A program made the position numbers and the translations under genes. The notes below the pieces were generated by a model. The model had not been told where the DNA came from. It worked only from the letters and a program-made list of their open reading frames with translations, and searched no databases. Of a stretch of DNA of 9,967 nt, positions 1-6,318 are shown piece by piece; position 1 is the first letter of the stretch, and each line of letters starts with the position of its first letter. Origin of the DNA: JANXYY01 sp035530875 (GTDB lineage Bacteria; Actinomycetota; Actinomycetes; Nanopelagicales; Nanopelagicaceae); contig DATKUB010000009.1 of assembly GCA_035530875.1 (NCBI GenBank), positions 1 to 9,967 on the forward strand, given 5' to 3'.

Positions 1-1304
1 AGATTCTGACTCCAAACCGCAACGGCATGACCTTCAACATCGATACCTCGACGCCCTGCACGCCCAGTCAATTGGGTGTATTCGCCGGCCGAGATATCAA
101 CATGGGCCTCGCCGTTCCATTTGACTAGCCGCTCCAATACAACCGAACGAGCAGGCATATTGATACCTAATGCCAAAGTTTCCGTCGCGAAAACAGCCTT
201 CACTAACCCCTTCTGGAAAAGAGTTTCAACAACTTCCTTAAAGGTTGGTATGAGGCCAGCATGATGGGCAGCTACGCCTCGTTCTAGGGCGTCGAGCCAT
301 TCCTGGAATCCCAAGACATACAAATCCTCTTCCGGAAGCGCCGCCGTGCGCTCTAATGCGATTTGTCGAATCAAATCTCTCTCGGACTTACTTGTTAGGC
401 GTAATCCGCTTGCCAGACATTGATGAACTGCCGACTCACAGCCAGCTCGACTAAAAATAAAAGTAATAGCTGGAAGCAGATCCGCCTCTTCTAAAGCAGA
501 TATCACCTCAGCCCTAGATGGCGTAAAGACATCCAGTTCGCCCCTGCGTCGATGGGTATGAGCCAACGAACGCTGAGCTTCACGTGCTACTCGGATCAGA
601 TCGCGATTGACTTCCCGTTGGTTTTCTTCGCTGAATAGATCAAAGAACCGACGGCCGAGCATAACGTGCTGAAATAACGGAACCGGACGGTGTTCGGTGA
701 CGATGATGTCTACTTCTCCGCGAATGCTCTGCAACCATTCACCGAACTCTTCTGCGTTTGAGACGGTTGCAGACAGGGATATCGTTCTCACCGAGCTAGG
801 CAAGTGAATCAGCACTTCTTCCCACACGGCACCTCGAAAGCGATCCGCTAGGTAATGCACCTCATCTAAGACAACATAACCGAGTTCAGTCAAGGTTGAA
901 GAGCCGGCGTAAAGCATGTTCCGGAGAACTTCGGTGGTCATGACCACAATAGAAGCTTCACTATTGATGCTGGTGTCTCCAGTCAGTAAGCCGACGGATT
1001 CAGCACCATATCGCTTTACGAACTCTTGGAATTTCTGATTCGAAAGAGCTTTTATCGGTGTTGTGTAAAAGCATTTTTTACCATCGCGCAAAGCCAGGTG
1101 CGCAGCAAATTCACCAACGACTGTTTTTCCTGCTCCAGTGGGCGCAGCCACTAGGACGTCATGGCCCTTTTCCAAACTCTGGCAGGCTGATGTCTGGAAT
1201 TCGTCAAGGGCGAATTCATAACCTGTCGCAAAGGAATTGACCTCAGATCGTTCAAAATCCGCCCGGCTACGAGCTGCGGCGTATTTTTCGGCGGGCGTTA
1301 ACAC
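1..1304 (-). CDS. helY: HelY, Ski2-like DEVH-box ATP-dependent helicase (N-terminal half; 3' end outside window)
   Basis: Superfamily 2 helicase of the Ski2/Mtr4-like HelY group, ATP-driven and presumed to unwind RNA or DNA; its physiological role in actinobacteria is poorly known. About 434 codons are visible without a stop, roughly half of a family member of about 900 residues. By hand translation, Walker A APTGAGKT lies near residues 54-61, the Walker B box DEVH at 147-150, SAT (motif III) at 178-180, and motif VI QLTGRAGRRG at about 411-420, so both RecA-like domains are nearly complete. The GTG start at 1304 is the first start after an in-frame TAG at 1314-1316, the dagK stop. Translation reads MLTPAEKYAA, followed by a FALDEFQ segment typical of the family just before Walker A. 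The Shine-Dalgarno is poor: GGAG only 2 bases before GTG, or AGG further upstream. Expression is probably coupled to dagK. HelY next to tatC is conserved synteny in Mycobacterium. Confidence 0.93.
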   Translation of the reverse strand, partial: MLTPAEKYAAARSRADFERSEVNSFATGYEFALDEFQTSACQSLEKGHDVLVAAPTGAGKTVVGEFAAHLALRDGKKCFYTTPIKALSNQKFQEFVKRYGAESVGLLTGDTSINSEASIVVMTTEVLRNMLYAGSSTLTELGYVVLDEVHYLADRFRGAVWEEVLIHLPSSVRTISLSATVSNAEEFGEWLQSIRGEVDIIVTEHRPVPLFQHVMLGRRFFDLFSEENQREVNRDLIRVAREAQRSLAHTHRRRGELDVFTPSRAEVISALEEADLLPAITFIFSRAGCESAVHQCLASGLRLTSKSERDLIRQIALERTAALPEEDLYVLGFQEWLDALERGVAAHHAGLIPTFKEVVETLFQKGLVKAVFATETLALGINMPARSVVLERLVKWNGEAHVDISAGEYTQLTGRAGRRGIDVEGHAVAVWSQN

Positions 1305-1313
1305 TGCTCCAGC

Positions 1314-2204
1314 CTAAGCGCTGAGCGGGTCGCTCAGCGCGTTCCACGCGAGGAGGGCATCTTCGGCGATCGTAACTCGAGTCGGCAAGGGCCCTTCTCG
1401 CTCTCCATCGGCATAGGCAATGGCATTGGCTTCAATTTCCACACTGCGGGCTCGCCGAATAACCACTGCCGGATGATTTACATGGGTCCCCGCATACACT
1501 CTGGGAAATACCCGAAGAAACTCAATTTTCGACAGAGGCTTTAGGATCAGTACATCAAGCCAACCATCAGTCAGATCGGCTTGCGGACAGATTTTCATGC
1601 CACCGCCATATGATGCACCATTGGCAACGGCAACTAACATCGCATCAGTGTTGAAGGTCTCTCCATCGATGACGAAGTGATAAGCGCGAGGTTTAAATAC
1701 TGGTAATTCCCGAGCAATCGCAATGTTGTAACGCATTGGACCCCGAGGCCAACGCATAGAGTTTGCCCGCTCATTCACCTCGGAGTCGAAACCAGTGGAA
1801 AGAATTGCGCCAAAAAACACCTGGTTTGCCAAGCCAAGATCAACAGGCTTCGGTTCGCTTGACAGAACCCGCCTCACAATCTCTGCCGGTGAGGACAGCG
1901 GCAACCCTAAGGCGCGAGCAAAGTCATTTCCAGTACCAGCCGGAATGACGCCAAGCCCGACGCCAGTCTGGGCCAGAGCTTGAATGACCGTATGAACCAG
2001 CCCATCGCCACCAACCGCGAGGATTCCATCGGAACCATCGCTCACAATTTTGCGCGTCTGGACGAGAGTCTCTTCGGCAGACTTTGCGCTAATAATCGAC
2101 CCAAGGCTGCCTGCTTCGCGCAGCAATTCAGCAACCCGGGCCCCAACTTGGGCGCCACGTCCGCCGCCAGAGATTGGGTTAATTACAACAGATAGCTTCT
2201 TCAT
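1314..2204 (-). CDS. Diacylglycerol kinase family lipid kinase (YegS/DgkB-like)
   Basis: Predicted ATP-dependent lipid kinase of the DAGK catalytic-domain family, which phosphorylates diacylglycerol or related lipid alcohols at the inner face of the membrane. The 296-residue length is normal. Visible motifs: an N-terminal VVINPISGGGRG strand and nucleotide-site loop (residues 6-17), the hallmark GGDG (65-68), GTGND (90-94), a GGGMKICPQA...DGWLDV stretch in the C-terminal beta-domain, and a DGE near the C terminus at the position where DgkB-type enzymes have a catalytic acidic residue. The exact substrate (diacylglycerol, sphingosine-like base or phosphatidylglycerol) cannot be read from sequence. 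The ATG shares its A with the tatC stop (TAATG), with GAGG about 8 bases upstream, so translation is coupled to tatC. The last codons (ALSDPLSA) are written in a perfect inverted repeat, described separately. The stop is 9 bases from the helY start and in the same frame. Confidence 0.9.
   Translation of the reverse strand: MKKLSVVINPISGGGRGAQVGARVAELLREAGSLGSIISAKSAEETLVQTRKIVSDGSDGILAVGGDGLVHTVIQALAQTGVGLGVIPAGTGNDFARALGLPLSSPAEIVRRVLSSEPKPVDLGLANQVFFGAILSTGFDSEVNERANSMRWPRGPMRYNIAIARELPVFKPRAYHFVIDGETFNTDAMLVAVANGASYGGGMKICPQADLTDGWLDVLILKPLSKIEFLRVFPRVYAGTHVNHPAVVIRRARSVEIEANAIAYADGEREGPLPTRVTIAEDALLAWNALSDPLSA
1318..1340 (-). repeat. Perfect 10-bp inverted repeat at the dagK 3' end, just before helY
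   Basis: GCGCTGAGCG (1318-1327) and CGCTCAGCGC (1331-1340) are perfect complements around a 3-base loop. On the minus strand this hairpin occupies the last dagK codons and ends 13 bases before the helY GTG. No T-run follows it on either strand, so it is not a canonical Rho-independent terminator. A role as RNA-processing/stability stem, attenuator or translation-coupling element is inferred. Confidence 0.75.
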
Positions 2205-3010
2205 TAGATCGCCTCAGGTGGATCAATTGGAGAGGCTTCATCGTCATTCAAAGCATCTTTTTTCGCTCGTTTGGCTCGCCGTCGATCGACCAGTAGAGCT
2301 ATTCCTACGGCGCCAAAATAGAAGATGCAGAGTGGAAGCGCGAGCAGAGACATAGTCATCGGATCGCCCGTTGGTGTAAAGGCAGCGGTAAAAAGGAAAA
2401 TCAAGAAAATCGCGATCCGCCACCAGCCGAGAATGGTTCGACCGGCAAGCACGCCAGCAAGATTTAGCGCGACCAGAATGACCGGCATCTCGAAAGAGAG
2501 TCCAAAAAGCAGAATTAGACGGGTAACGAAATCCAGGTAGTCATCAAAGCGGATGAGATTGGCAAGCGAGCTGGGAGTGAAACCGATCAATAATCGAACG
2601 GCTACCGGAAGGATTTTCACAGCTAGGAGGGCGCCGAGGGCAAAAAATGGAGTTGCGATGAAAACAAAAAGGACGGTCCACTTCCGCTCTTTACGATGTA
2701 ACCCAGGAGCGGTGAAGGCCCACAATTGATAGAGCCAAATAGGGGCGGCAAGAATTATTCCTGAAACTAAAGCCACCCGAATTTGCAAATTGAGCGGACC
2801 CAAGACGCCGTTTATATAGAGAATTCCACAGTTAGAGGAACCTCTCGCCGCTCGAAGGTCACAAATTGGAGAAGAGAGGACTTCAATGATTTTTTGATAT
2901 CCGAGCCATCCAATTGTGGACAGCAAAATAATTGAAAAGGCAGAGATGACCACTCGTCGTCGAAGTTCTTTTAAGTGAGCAAGCAGGGGCATGCTCTCAG
3001 CGCGTGACAT
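2204..3010 (-). CDS. tatC: TatC, twin-arginine translocase subunit
   Basis: Polytopic inner-membrane core of the Tat pathway, which recognises twin-arginine signal peptides and assembles with TatA (and TatB) to export folded proteins. Family signatures in the 268-residue form: cytoplasmic N-terminal HLKELRRR (about 12-19), AFTAPGLHRKER (98-109) with the conserved Pro and Glu, and FEMP (173-176) with the conserved Glu. Six hydrophobic segments follow the expected spacing, ending in a charged tail (VDRRRAKRAKK). I chose ATG 3010, which lies 22 bases after the tatA stop. The reading frame stays open to a GTG at 3088, but that would add 26 Arg/Pro/Ser-rich residues overlapping tatA out of frame, unlike TatC N termini. 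ATG 2992 (MPLLAHLKELR) is another option. None of the three has a strong ribosome binding site. The stop overlaps dagK by one base. Confidence 0.95.
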   Translation of the reverse strand: MSRAESMPLLAHLKELRRRVVISAFSIILLSTIGWLGYQKIIEVLSSPICDLRAARGSSNCGILYINGVLGPLNLQIRVALVSGIILAAPIWLYQLWAFTAPGLHRKERKWTVLFVFIATPFFALGALLAVKILPVAVRLLIGFTPSSLANLIRFDDYLDFVTRLILLFGLSFEMPVILVALNLAGVLAGRTILGWWRIAIFLIFLFTAAFTPTGDPMTMSLLALPLCIFYFGAVGIALLVDRRRAKRAKKDALNDDEASPIDPPEAI

Positions 3011-3032
3011 TGGAGCGTCCGGCGAGGTTCTG

Positions 3033-3224
3033 CTACTCCGTCGGTGGGGTCGGGGACTTCTTCTCTTCGTCGCCCTTTTCCCCGTCACCTTCTTTTATTT
3101 CAGCCTTGAAAATTCTTAATGAACGTCCAAGAGCTCGAGCGCTGTCGGGCAGTCGCTTGGCGCCGAAAAGCACAATCACAACAAGAAGCAGTATGAGTAC
3201 GTGGCTGGGCTCTTTAAGGAACAT
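3033..3224 (-). CDS. tatA: TatA/TatE family twin-arginine translocase pore subunit
   Basis: Small membrane protein that oligomerises with TatC to let folded Tat substrates cross the membrane. The 63 residues show the textbook layout: one short transmembrane helix (about 7-21), the FGAKRLPD hinge (20-27), an amphipathic helix (SARALGRSLRIFKAEIKE), and an acidic/lysine, then proline-rich, soluble tail. The start is well supported: GAGGAAGG at 3231-3238 sits 6 bases before the ATG. The ATG shares its A with the stop of the upstream small membrane protein (TGATG). Short tail and FGAKRLPD favour TatA over TatB. No tatB is visible here; in actinobacteria TatB is normally encoded elsewhere. Confidence 0.95.
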   Translation of the reverse strand: MFLKEPSHVLILLLVVIVLFGAKRLPDSARALGRSLRIFKAEIKEGDGEKGDEEKKSPTPPTE

Positions 3225-3433
3225 CAGCGGCCTTCCTCGCTAGAGGTCTGGGTGGTCGGGCTGAGTCTAGTTCGCCCGGTGGGGCTCAGCGCGCCGATTT
3301 CGGCCATTAGTTGCCTGACCTGCGCTTGAAGGTTTCGGAATCTTCGATAAACACCGCGTATAACCACTCCCCAGAAGACAAAGCTAACGATCAGAATGCT
3401 CGCCCAGAGAATCAGCCATGCAGATCCGGTCAT
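3224..3433 (-). CDS. Small single-pass membrane protein of unknown function
   Basis: I do not recognise this 69-residue protein. Residues about 5-27 form one strong hydrophobic helix (WLILWASILIVSFVFWGVVI). A basic patch follows (RGVYRRFR, about 26-33), which predicts a cytoplasmic C terminus. Residues about 34-47 (NLQAQVRQLMAEIG) could make a short amphipathic or coiled-coil helix, and the tail is Ser/Thr/Arg-rich. It is very likely translated: it starts 9 bases after the pafC stop, ends in a one-base TGATG overlap with tatA, and GGGGAG lies about 12 bases upstream of its ATG, inside the pafC end. Its layout (transmembrane helix then amphipathic helix) loosely resembles a Tat-A/B-type protein, but the FG-x-x-x-LP hinge is absent, so I do not call it TatB. 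I do not know of a counterpart here in Mycobacterium tuberculosis. Confidence 0.75.
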   Translation of the reverse strand: MTGSAWLILWASILIVSFVFWGVVIRGVYRRFRNLQAQVRQLMAEIGALSPTGRTRLSPTTQTSSEEGR

Positions 3434-3442
3434 GGTTGAAAC

Positions 3443-4390
3443 TTACTCCCCATAATTTGACAGGGCGAGCCTAGCCGCTGCCCGAATGTTCTGGTCAAGC
3501 CTCGGATCACTGGTAACGACCAGGTCACCGCCAGCGCTGAGAGCCAACCGGAGCAGCCACCCTGGATCCCCAGCGGCCAAAATTGCAGTCGTTGCGTCGA
3601 TGGGTTTCGCGCCATACCGCTCGACTATCCAACCGCCGCTAGGCGACAACGAGATTTCATATTCAGTTAAAGGCGTCGTCGCCAAGTTGAGATCCAATTT
3701 TAGGCGAGCCCGGTCGCTCATTTCAGTCTCAAGACCATCTGCTCGATAAATCCGGTCTAGTCGGAAGAGTCGATGGTCCTCTGCCTTCAAACACCAGGCG
3801 TCTACATAACTGATGCCATCTACTAATCGCATGCGCAAAGGTTCGATCGTTCGTGTGGTCATTTCATCCCGGGCTGGGACGTAGTACTCGATTTCGACCT
3901 GGCAGTTGGATGTGATGGCCGACTCAATGACCGCGTAGTGCGAAGCCATTTCGTCAGTCGAGGCACGAGGAATTATCAGAACTTGTCGGCTTAGTTGTTC
4001 GAGTTCCGATTTCTGTACGACAGCAGCCTGGATCTTCGCCTTAGCTGTCTGCAGATCGTCATATAACTCGGCATCTGGCAATGATGCCAGCAGCGACAAA
4101 CCCATTGAAAGCGCTAAAACTTCATCTGAAGTCAGGGACAGCGGCTTGGCTAACGTGTCGGCATTTTGAATTGAAATATGACCACTTTCAAAATCTAGAT
4201 CTATCAATTCAAGGTGTGAATATCCAGGCAACCCACACATCCAGAGAAGGTAAAGATCAGAGATTAGTTGGTCCTCAGAAATTCCCATCGCCTTTGCTGC
4301 CTCGGATGTGGCAATGCCCTGATGGGACTGGAGAAAGGGAACCAATGCCAACAAACGCGCAAACCTTGTCAAAGCGCTGTTGCTGCTCAC
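3443..4390 (-). CDS. pafC: PafC, WYL-domain transcriptional regulator
   Basis: One half of the PafB-PafC regulator which, in mycobacteria, activates LexA/RecA-independent DNA-damage genes. 315 residues. An N-terminal winged-helix region (about 5-55, with IATSEAAKAMGISEDQLISDL) is followed by the PafC-typical GLPGYSHLELIDLDFESGHI segment (53-72). The WYL domain spans about 150-220, and a C-terminal WCX-like domain carries IVERYGAKP and the ADPGWLLRL-like AAGDPGWLLRL. The WYL tripeptide is degenerate here (YVD in SYVDAWC, 194-200), followed by the intact RLFRLDRI (207-214). That is as expected for PafC rather than PafB. The start is GTG at 4390, overlapping the pafB stop by 4 bases (GTGA), with GGGTGG 4-5 bases upstream, so it is co-translated with its partner. 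Confidence 0.93.
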   Translation of the reverse strand: MSSNSALTRFARLLALVPFLQSHQGIATSEAAKAMGISEDQLISDLYLLWMCGLPGYSHLELIDLDFESGHISIQNADTLAKPLSLTSDEVLALSMGLSLLASLPDAELYDDLQTAKAKIQAAVVQKSELEQLSRQVLIIPRASTDEMASHYAVIESAITSNCQVEIEYYVPARDEMTTRTIEPLRMRLVDGISYVDAWCLKAEDHRLFRLDRIYRADGLETEMSDRARLKLDLNLATTPLTEYEISLSPSGGWIVERYGAKPIDATTAILAAGDPGWLLRLALSAGGDLVVTSDPRLDQNIRAAARLALSNYGE

Positions 4391-5325
4391 TTTGCCACCC
4401 TGCGTAGCGATGAAATGACCTGCAACCGCAAAGTCTCTGGTGCAACGACCACGACCTTCTGAGCAAGCCAGAGAATTTCCCTTGAAAAATCCTCAATATC
4501 ATCAAAATCAACTTCAATTCGATCCCAATTCTCATCGACCTCGCTTATTACAATTGAACGTCTACGTAACGCTGTGCCGGAGTTTTTGGCCACCTTCAAA
4601 ATTGCGCGTTCAGAATCACGATTACTCGATTTTTCAATCTCACTTCTCAAATCCAAGTTTGACGGCGGTTCGAAAGATGCCGCCTTTGAGGTGGTCTTGG
4701 CCGCACTTTTAAGCCGAGATAGACGAAATACTCGAACCGCATCTCGTTCCAGATCGCGACCGACCAAATACCAACCTGGATGCCAAGAGAGAATTCCCCA
4801 GGGCTCCACCTCACGATGACTCACCAGCCCATCTCGCCGGCGGTAGTCAAAAGATATTCGCCTGCGCTCCTTCACTGCCTCCCAGATTATTGGAAAGGCG
4901 GGGTCCATCTCGGATAACCGGGCATCGAATAAGTCATCGTTCTCAAGCGCTTCACCAGCGGCCCTGAACTTCAGGATTGCTGATCGAGCGGGATTTGAAA
5001 AACTTAGTTCTCGCCAAATTTGCGCCGCCAGGGCGACGACTGAGGCTTCGCCTGCCGTAAAAGATATTGCCGGCAGTGAGTACGCCATTGGGTCGATTCG
5101 ATAACCGTCCTCTTGCTCGCTAAGCGGATCGTCGGTACCCACAAGGAGTGGAATCCCAAGCTCGCGAAGATCATCCTTATCCCGCTCGAACATTCGGTCA
5201 TTTGCTTCTGTAGATCCACCATATCCAGCCACCCGAGTGAAAATCTCGGCCTTAGTCAGATAACGACGGGTGGCCAGCAGTGCCATAGTCAGATTGAGCA
5301 ATCTCTCAGTCTTGGCAGCCGACAC
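4387..5325 (-). CDS. pafB: PafB, WYL-domain transcriptional regulator
   Basis: Partner of PafC in the DNA-damage-responsive activator; named for proteasome accessory factor because of its genomic position. I chose GTG 5325, giving 312 residues starting MSAAKTERLLNL, which matches the family N terminus (short lead, then K-x-ERL-x-NL). The frame stays open to a TTG at 5385, but the extra 20 residues look non-protein-like and would run through the promoter gap. Visible features: helix-turn-helix region about 5-60 including GYGGSTEANDRMFERDKDDLRELGIPL, a linker helical region, the WYL domain with an intact WYL (185-187, in GWYLVGRD) and the VFRLSRL motif (199-205), then a C-terminal domain. The GTG lacks a clear Shine-Dalgarno, so a leaderless or weakly initiated transcript is possible. 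It diverges from the fkbp pair. Confidence 0.92.
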   Translation of the reverse strand: MSAAKTERLLNLTMALLATRRYLTKAEIFTRVAGYGGSTEANDRMFERDKDDLRELGIPLLVGTDDPLSEQEDGYRIDPMAYSLPAISFTAGEASVVALAAQIWRELSFSNPARSAILKFRAAGEALENDDLFDARLSEMDPAFPIIWEAVKERRRISFDYRRRDGLVSHREVEPWGILSWHPGWYLVGRDLERDAVRVFRLSRLKSAAKTTSKAASFEPPSNLDLRSEIEKSSNRDSERAILKVAKNSGTALRRRSIVISEVDENWDRIEVDFDDIEDFSREILWLAQKVVVVAPETLRLQVISSLRRVAK

Positions 5326-5397
5326 GGGAGTAAGGCTAGTGACTATTCGGGATGGGCGATGGGTAAAGCAGCCTGATTTACCCAATAAGGTTTCCCC
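5326..5397. promoter_or_regulatory. Divergent promoter gap between pafB and the FKBP pair
   Basis: This 72-base gap between the pafB GTG (minus) and the first fkbp ATG (plus) must hold, or closely adjoin, the promoters for both runs. It is one of only two gene-orientation switches in the window. AAGG at 5387-5390 is the ribosome binding site of the plus-strand gene, 7 bases before its ATG. I found no convincing -35/-10 pair in either direction; TTGGCA (5312-5317) with GCTAGT 17 bases later is a weak plus-strand possibility. I saw no clear RecA-NDp-type (PafBC-dependent) motif, judged only by eye. Confidence 0.6.
5360..5384. promoter_or_regulatory. Inverted repeat, candidate operator in the divergent gap
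   Basis: TGGGTAAA (5360-5367) and TTTACCCA (5377-5384) are perfect 8-base inverted arms around a 9-base spacer. They lie between two divergently transcribed units. The spacing between arm centres is about 17 bases, which would suit a dimeric regulator binding successive major grooves. A transcript hairpin in the fkbp leader is an alternative. The ligand protein is unknown. Confidence 0.5.
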
Positions 5398-5910
5398 ATG
5401 AAAAGAGTTGCGACCCTAATCGCTGGCCTGACCCTTCTCGCAGGAACCTCCGCCTGCTCCTCCCAACCCGAACAGGCCATCGTCAGCGCACAGGCTTCAG
5501 CACAACCCTCAGCGTCTACTGCGTCTCTGCCCACGGTCTCGGGCCCCTTAAATCAAGCACCGACCATCTCCAAACCGACTGGAACGCCGCCATCGACACT
5601 GCAAATTAGCGATATCTCTATGGGTACCGGTGCCGCTGTCGTCTCCACTTCTACGGTTTCGGTGCAATACACGGGGCTCTCCTGGTCAGACGGTCAGACA
5701 TTCGACTCTTCTTGGCAACGGGGCCAACCAGCCACTTTCTCCTTGGCGCAGGTAATTCCAGGGTGGCAACAAGGTTTAGTCGGCATGAAGGTAGGCGGTC
5801 GAAGGCTTGTGGTGATTCCGCCGTCTCTTGGCTACGGGGCTAGCGGTCAAGGTCCTATCAAACCGAATGAGACTCTTGTGTTCGTCGTCGACTTGTTAGC
5901 CGTCAAGTAA
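5398..5910 (+). CDS. FKBP-type peptidyl-prolyl cis-trans isomerase, predicted lipoprotein
   Basis: Predicted extracytoplasmic prolyl isomerase/chaperone. The first 19 residues are a basic-plus-hydrophobic signal sequence (MKRVATLIAGLTLLAGTSA), and Cys20 is the likely lipidated residue. The lipobox TSAC is slightly atypical, having Thr rather than Leu/Val at -3. Residues 21-65 are a Ser/Ala/Pro/Thr-rich linker without structure. The FKBP domain covers about 68-170 and retains the pocket: Tyr91, Phe102-Asp103, Val119-Ile120, Trp123, IPP (140-142), Tyr146 and Phe162. AAGG 7 bases upstream supports the ATG. It is followed after 42 bases by a second FKBP gene. Paired FKBPs in this position are also known beside pafA in Streptomyces. 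The genes probably travel with the locus, but no functional link to pupylation is shown by the sequence. Confidence 0.92.
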   Translation: MKRVATLIAGLTLLAGTSACSSQPEQAIVSAQASAQPSASTASLPTVSGPLNQAPTISKPTGTPPSTLQISDISMGTGAAVVSTSTVSVQYTGLSWSDGQTFDSSWQRGQPATFSLAQVIPGWQQGLVGMKVGGRRLVVIPPSLGYGASGQGPIKPNETLVFVVDLLAVK

Positions 5911-5939
5911 ATTCAACCGTCAAGCGAGAAATCAAGTTC

Positions 5940-5945
5940 AAGGAG
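5940..5945 (+). promoter_or_regulatory. Ribosome binding site of the second FKBP gene
   Basis: AAGGAG 7 bases before ATG 5953, the strongest Shine-Dalgarno on the plus strand. It fixes the start and implies independent initiation within a bicistronic message rather than coupling. Confidence 0.75.
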
Positions 5946-5952
5946 CGCCTAA

Positions 5953-6318
5953 ATGGCTTTAGAGAAACCAGAAATCGAATTTCCAGACTTTCCAGCTCCT
6001 GCCGATCTGGTCTTAGAGGACATCGTGATCGGAGTAGGCGATGAAGCGACTGCCGATTCCACAGTCACTGTTCACTATGTTGGGGTTGCCTACTCAACTG
6101 GAGAGGAATTCGATTCCTCATGGGCCAGAAACGAACCGATCACATTTGGCCTGAGTCAAGTTATTGCCGGCTGGCAGCAAGGTATTCCTGGAATGAAGAT
6201 CGGGGGGCGCAGAAAATTAGTCATTCCGCCGCACCTGGGATATGGCGATCGCGGAGCAGGTTCTGCGATCAAGCCTGGAGAAACATTGATCTTTGTAGTG
6301 GATTTGTTGCGCCTCTAA
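5953..6318 (+). CDS. FKBP-type peptidyl-prolyl cis-trans isomerase, cytosolic
   Basis: A 121-residue single-domain FKBP without signal peptide, so predicted to be a cytosolic prolyl isomerase. A short acidic/proline-rich lead (about 1-16) precedes the domain. The binding-pocket residues are present: Tyr42, Phe53-Asp54, Val70-Ile71, Trp74, IPP (91-93), Tyr97 and Phe114, ending in the standard FVVDLL strand. The domain closely parallels that of the upstream lipoprotein (shared FDSSW, VI-x-GWQQG, GMK-x-GGRR, IPP-x-LGYG, FVVDLL), which suggests an old tandem duplication with one copy exported. The TAA stop directly abuts the TAG stop of convergent pafA with no base between. Confidence 0.95.
   Translation: MALEKPEIEFPDFPAPADLVLEDIVIGVGDEATADSTVTVHYVGVAYSTGEEFDSSWARNEPITFGLSQVIAGWQQGIPGMKIGGRRKLVIPPHLGYGDRGAGSAIKPGETLIFVVDLLRL

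Noticed and set aside
1314..1340. Rho-independent terminator at the dagK end
   Set aside because: The stem is strong, but the minus strand continues TTAGGCTGGAGC and the plus strand GTTCCACG, with no T-run in either direction.
3011..3088. N-terminal extension of tatC to GTG 3088
   Set aside because: Arg/Ser/Pro-rich extension is unlike TatC and overlaps tatA by 56 bases; ATG 3010 follows the tatA stop.
3004..3243. Plus-strand frame antisense to tatA and the tatC start
   Set aside because: It mirrors tatA codons; its low-complexity Ser/Pro/Arg content is typical of a shadow.
5326..5385. Extension of pafB to a TTG at 5385
   Set aside because: The added 20 residues do not resemble PafB N termini and would consume most of the divergent promoter gap; GTG 5325 gives the expected family start.
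5898..5924. CCGTCAAG direct repeat around the end of the first FKBP gene
   Set aside because: Only 8 bases, two copies, one coding; compatible with chance.
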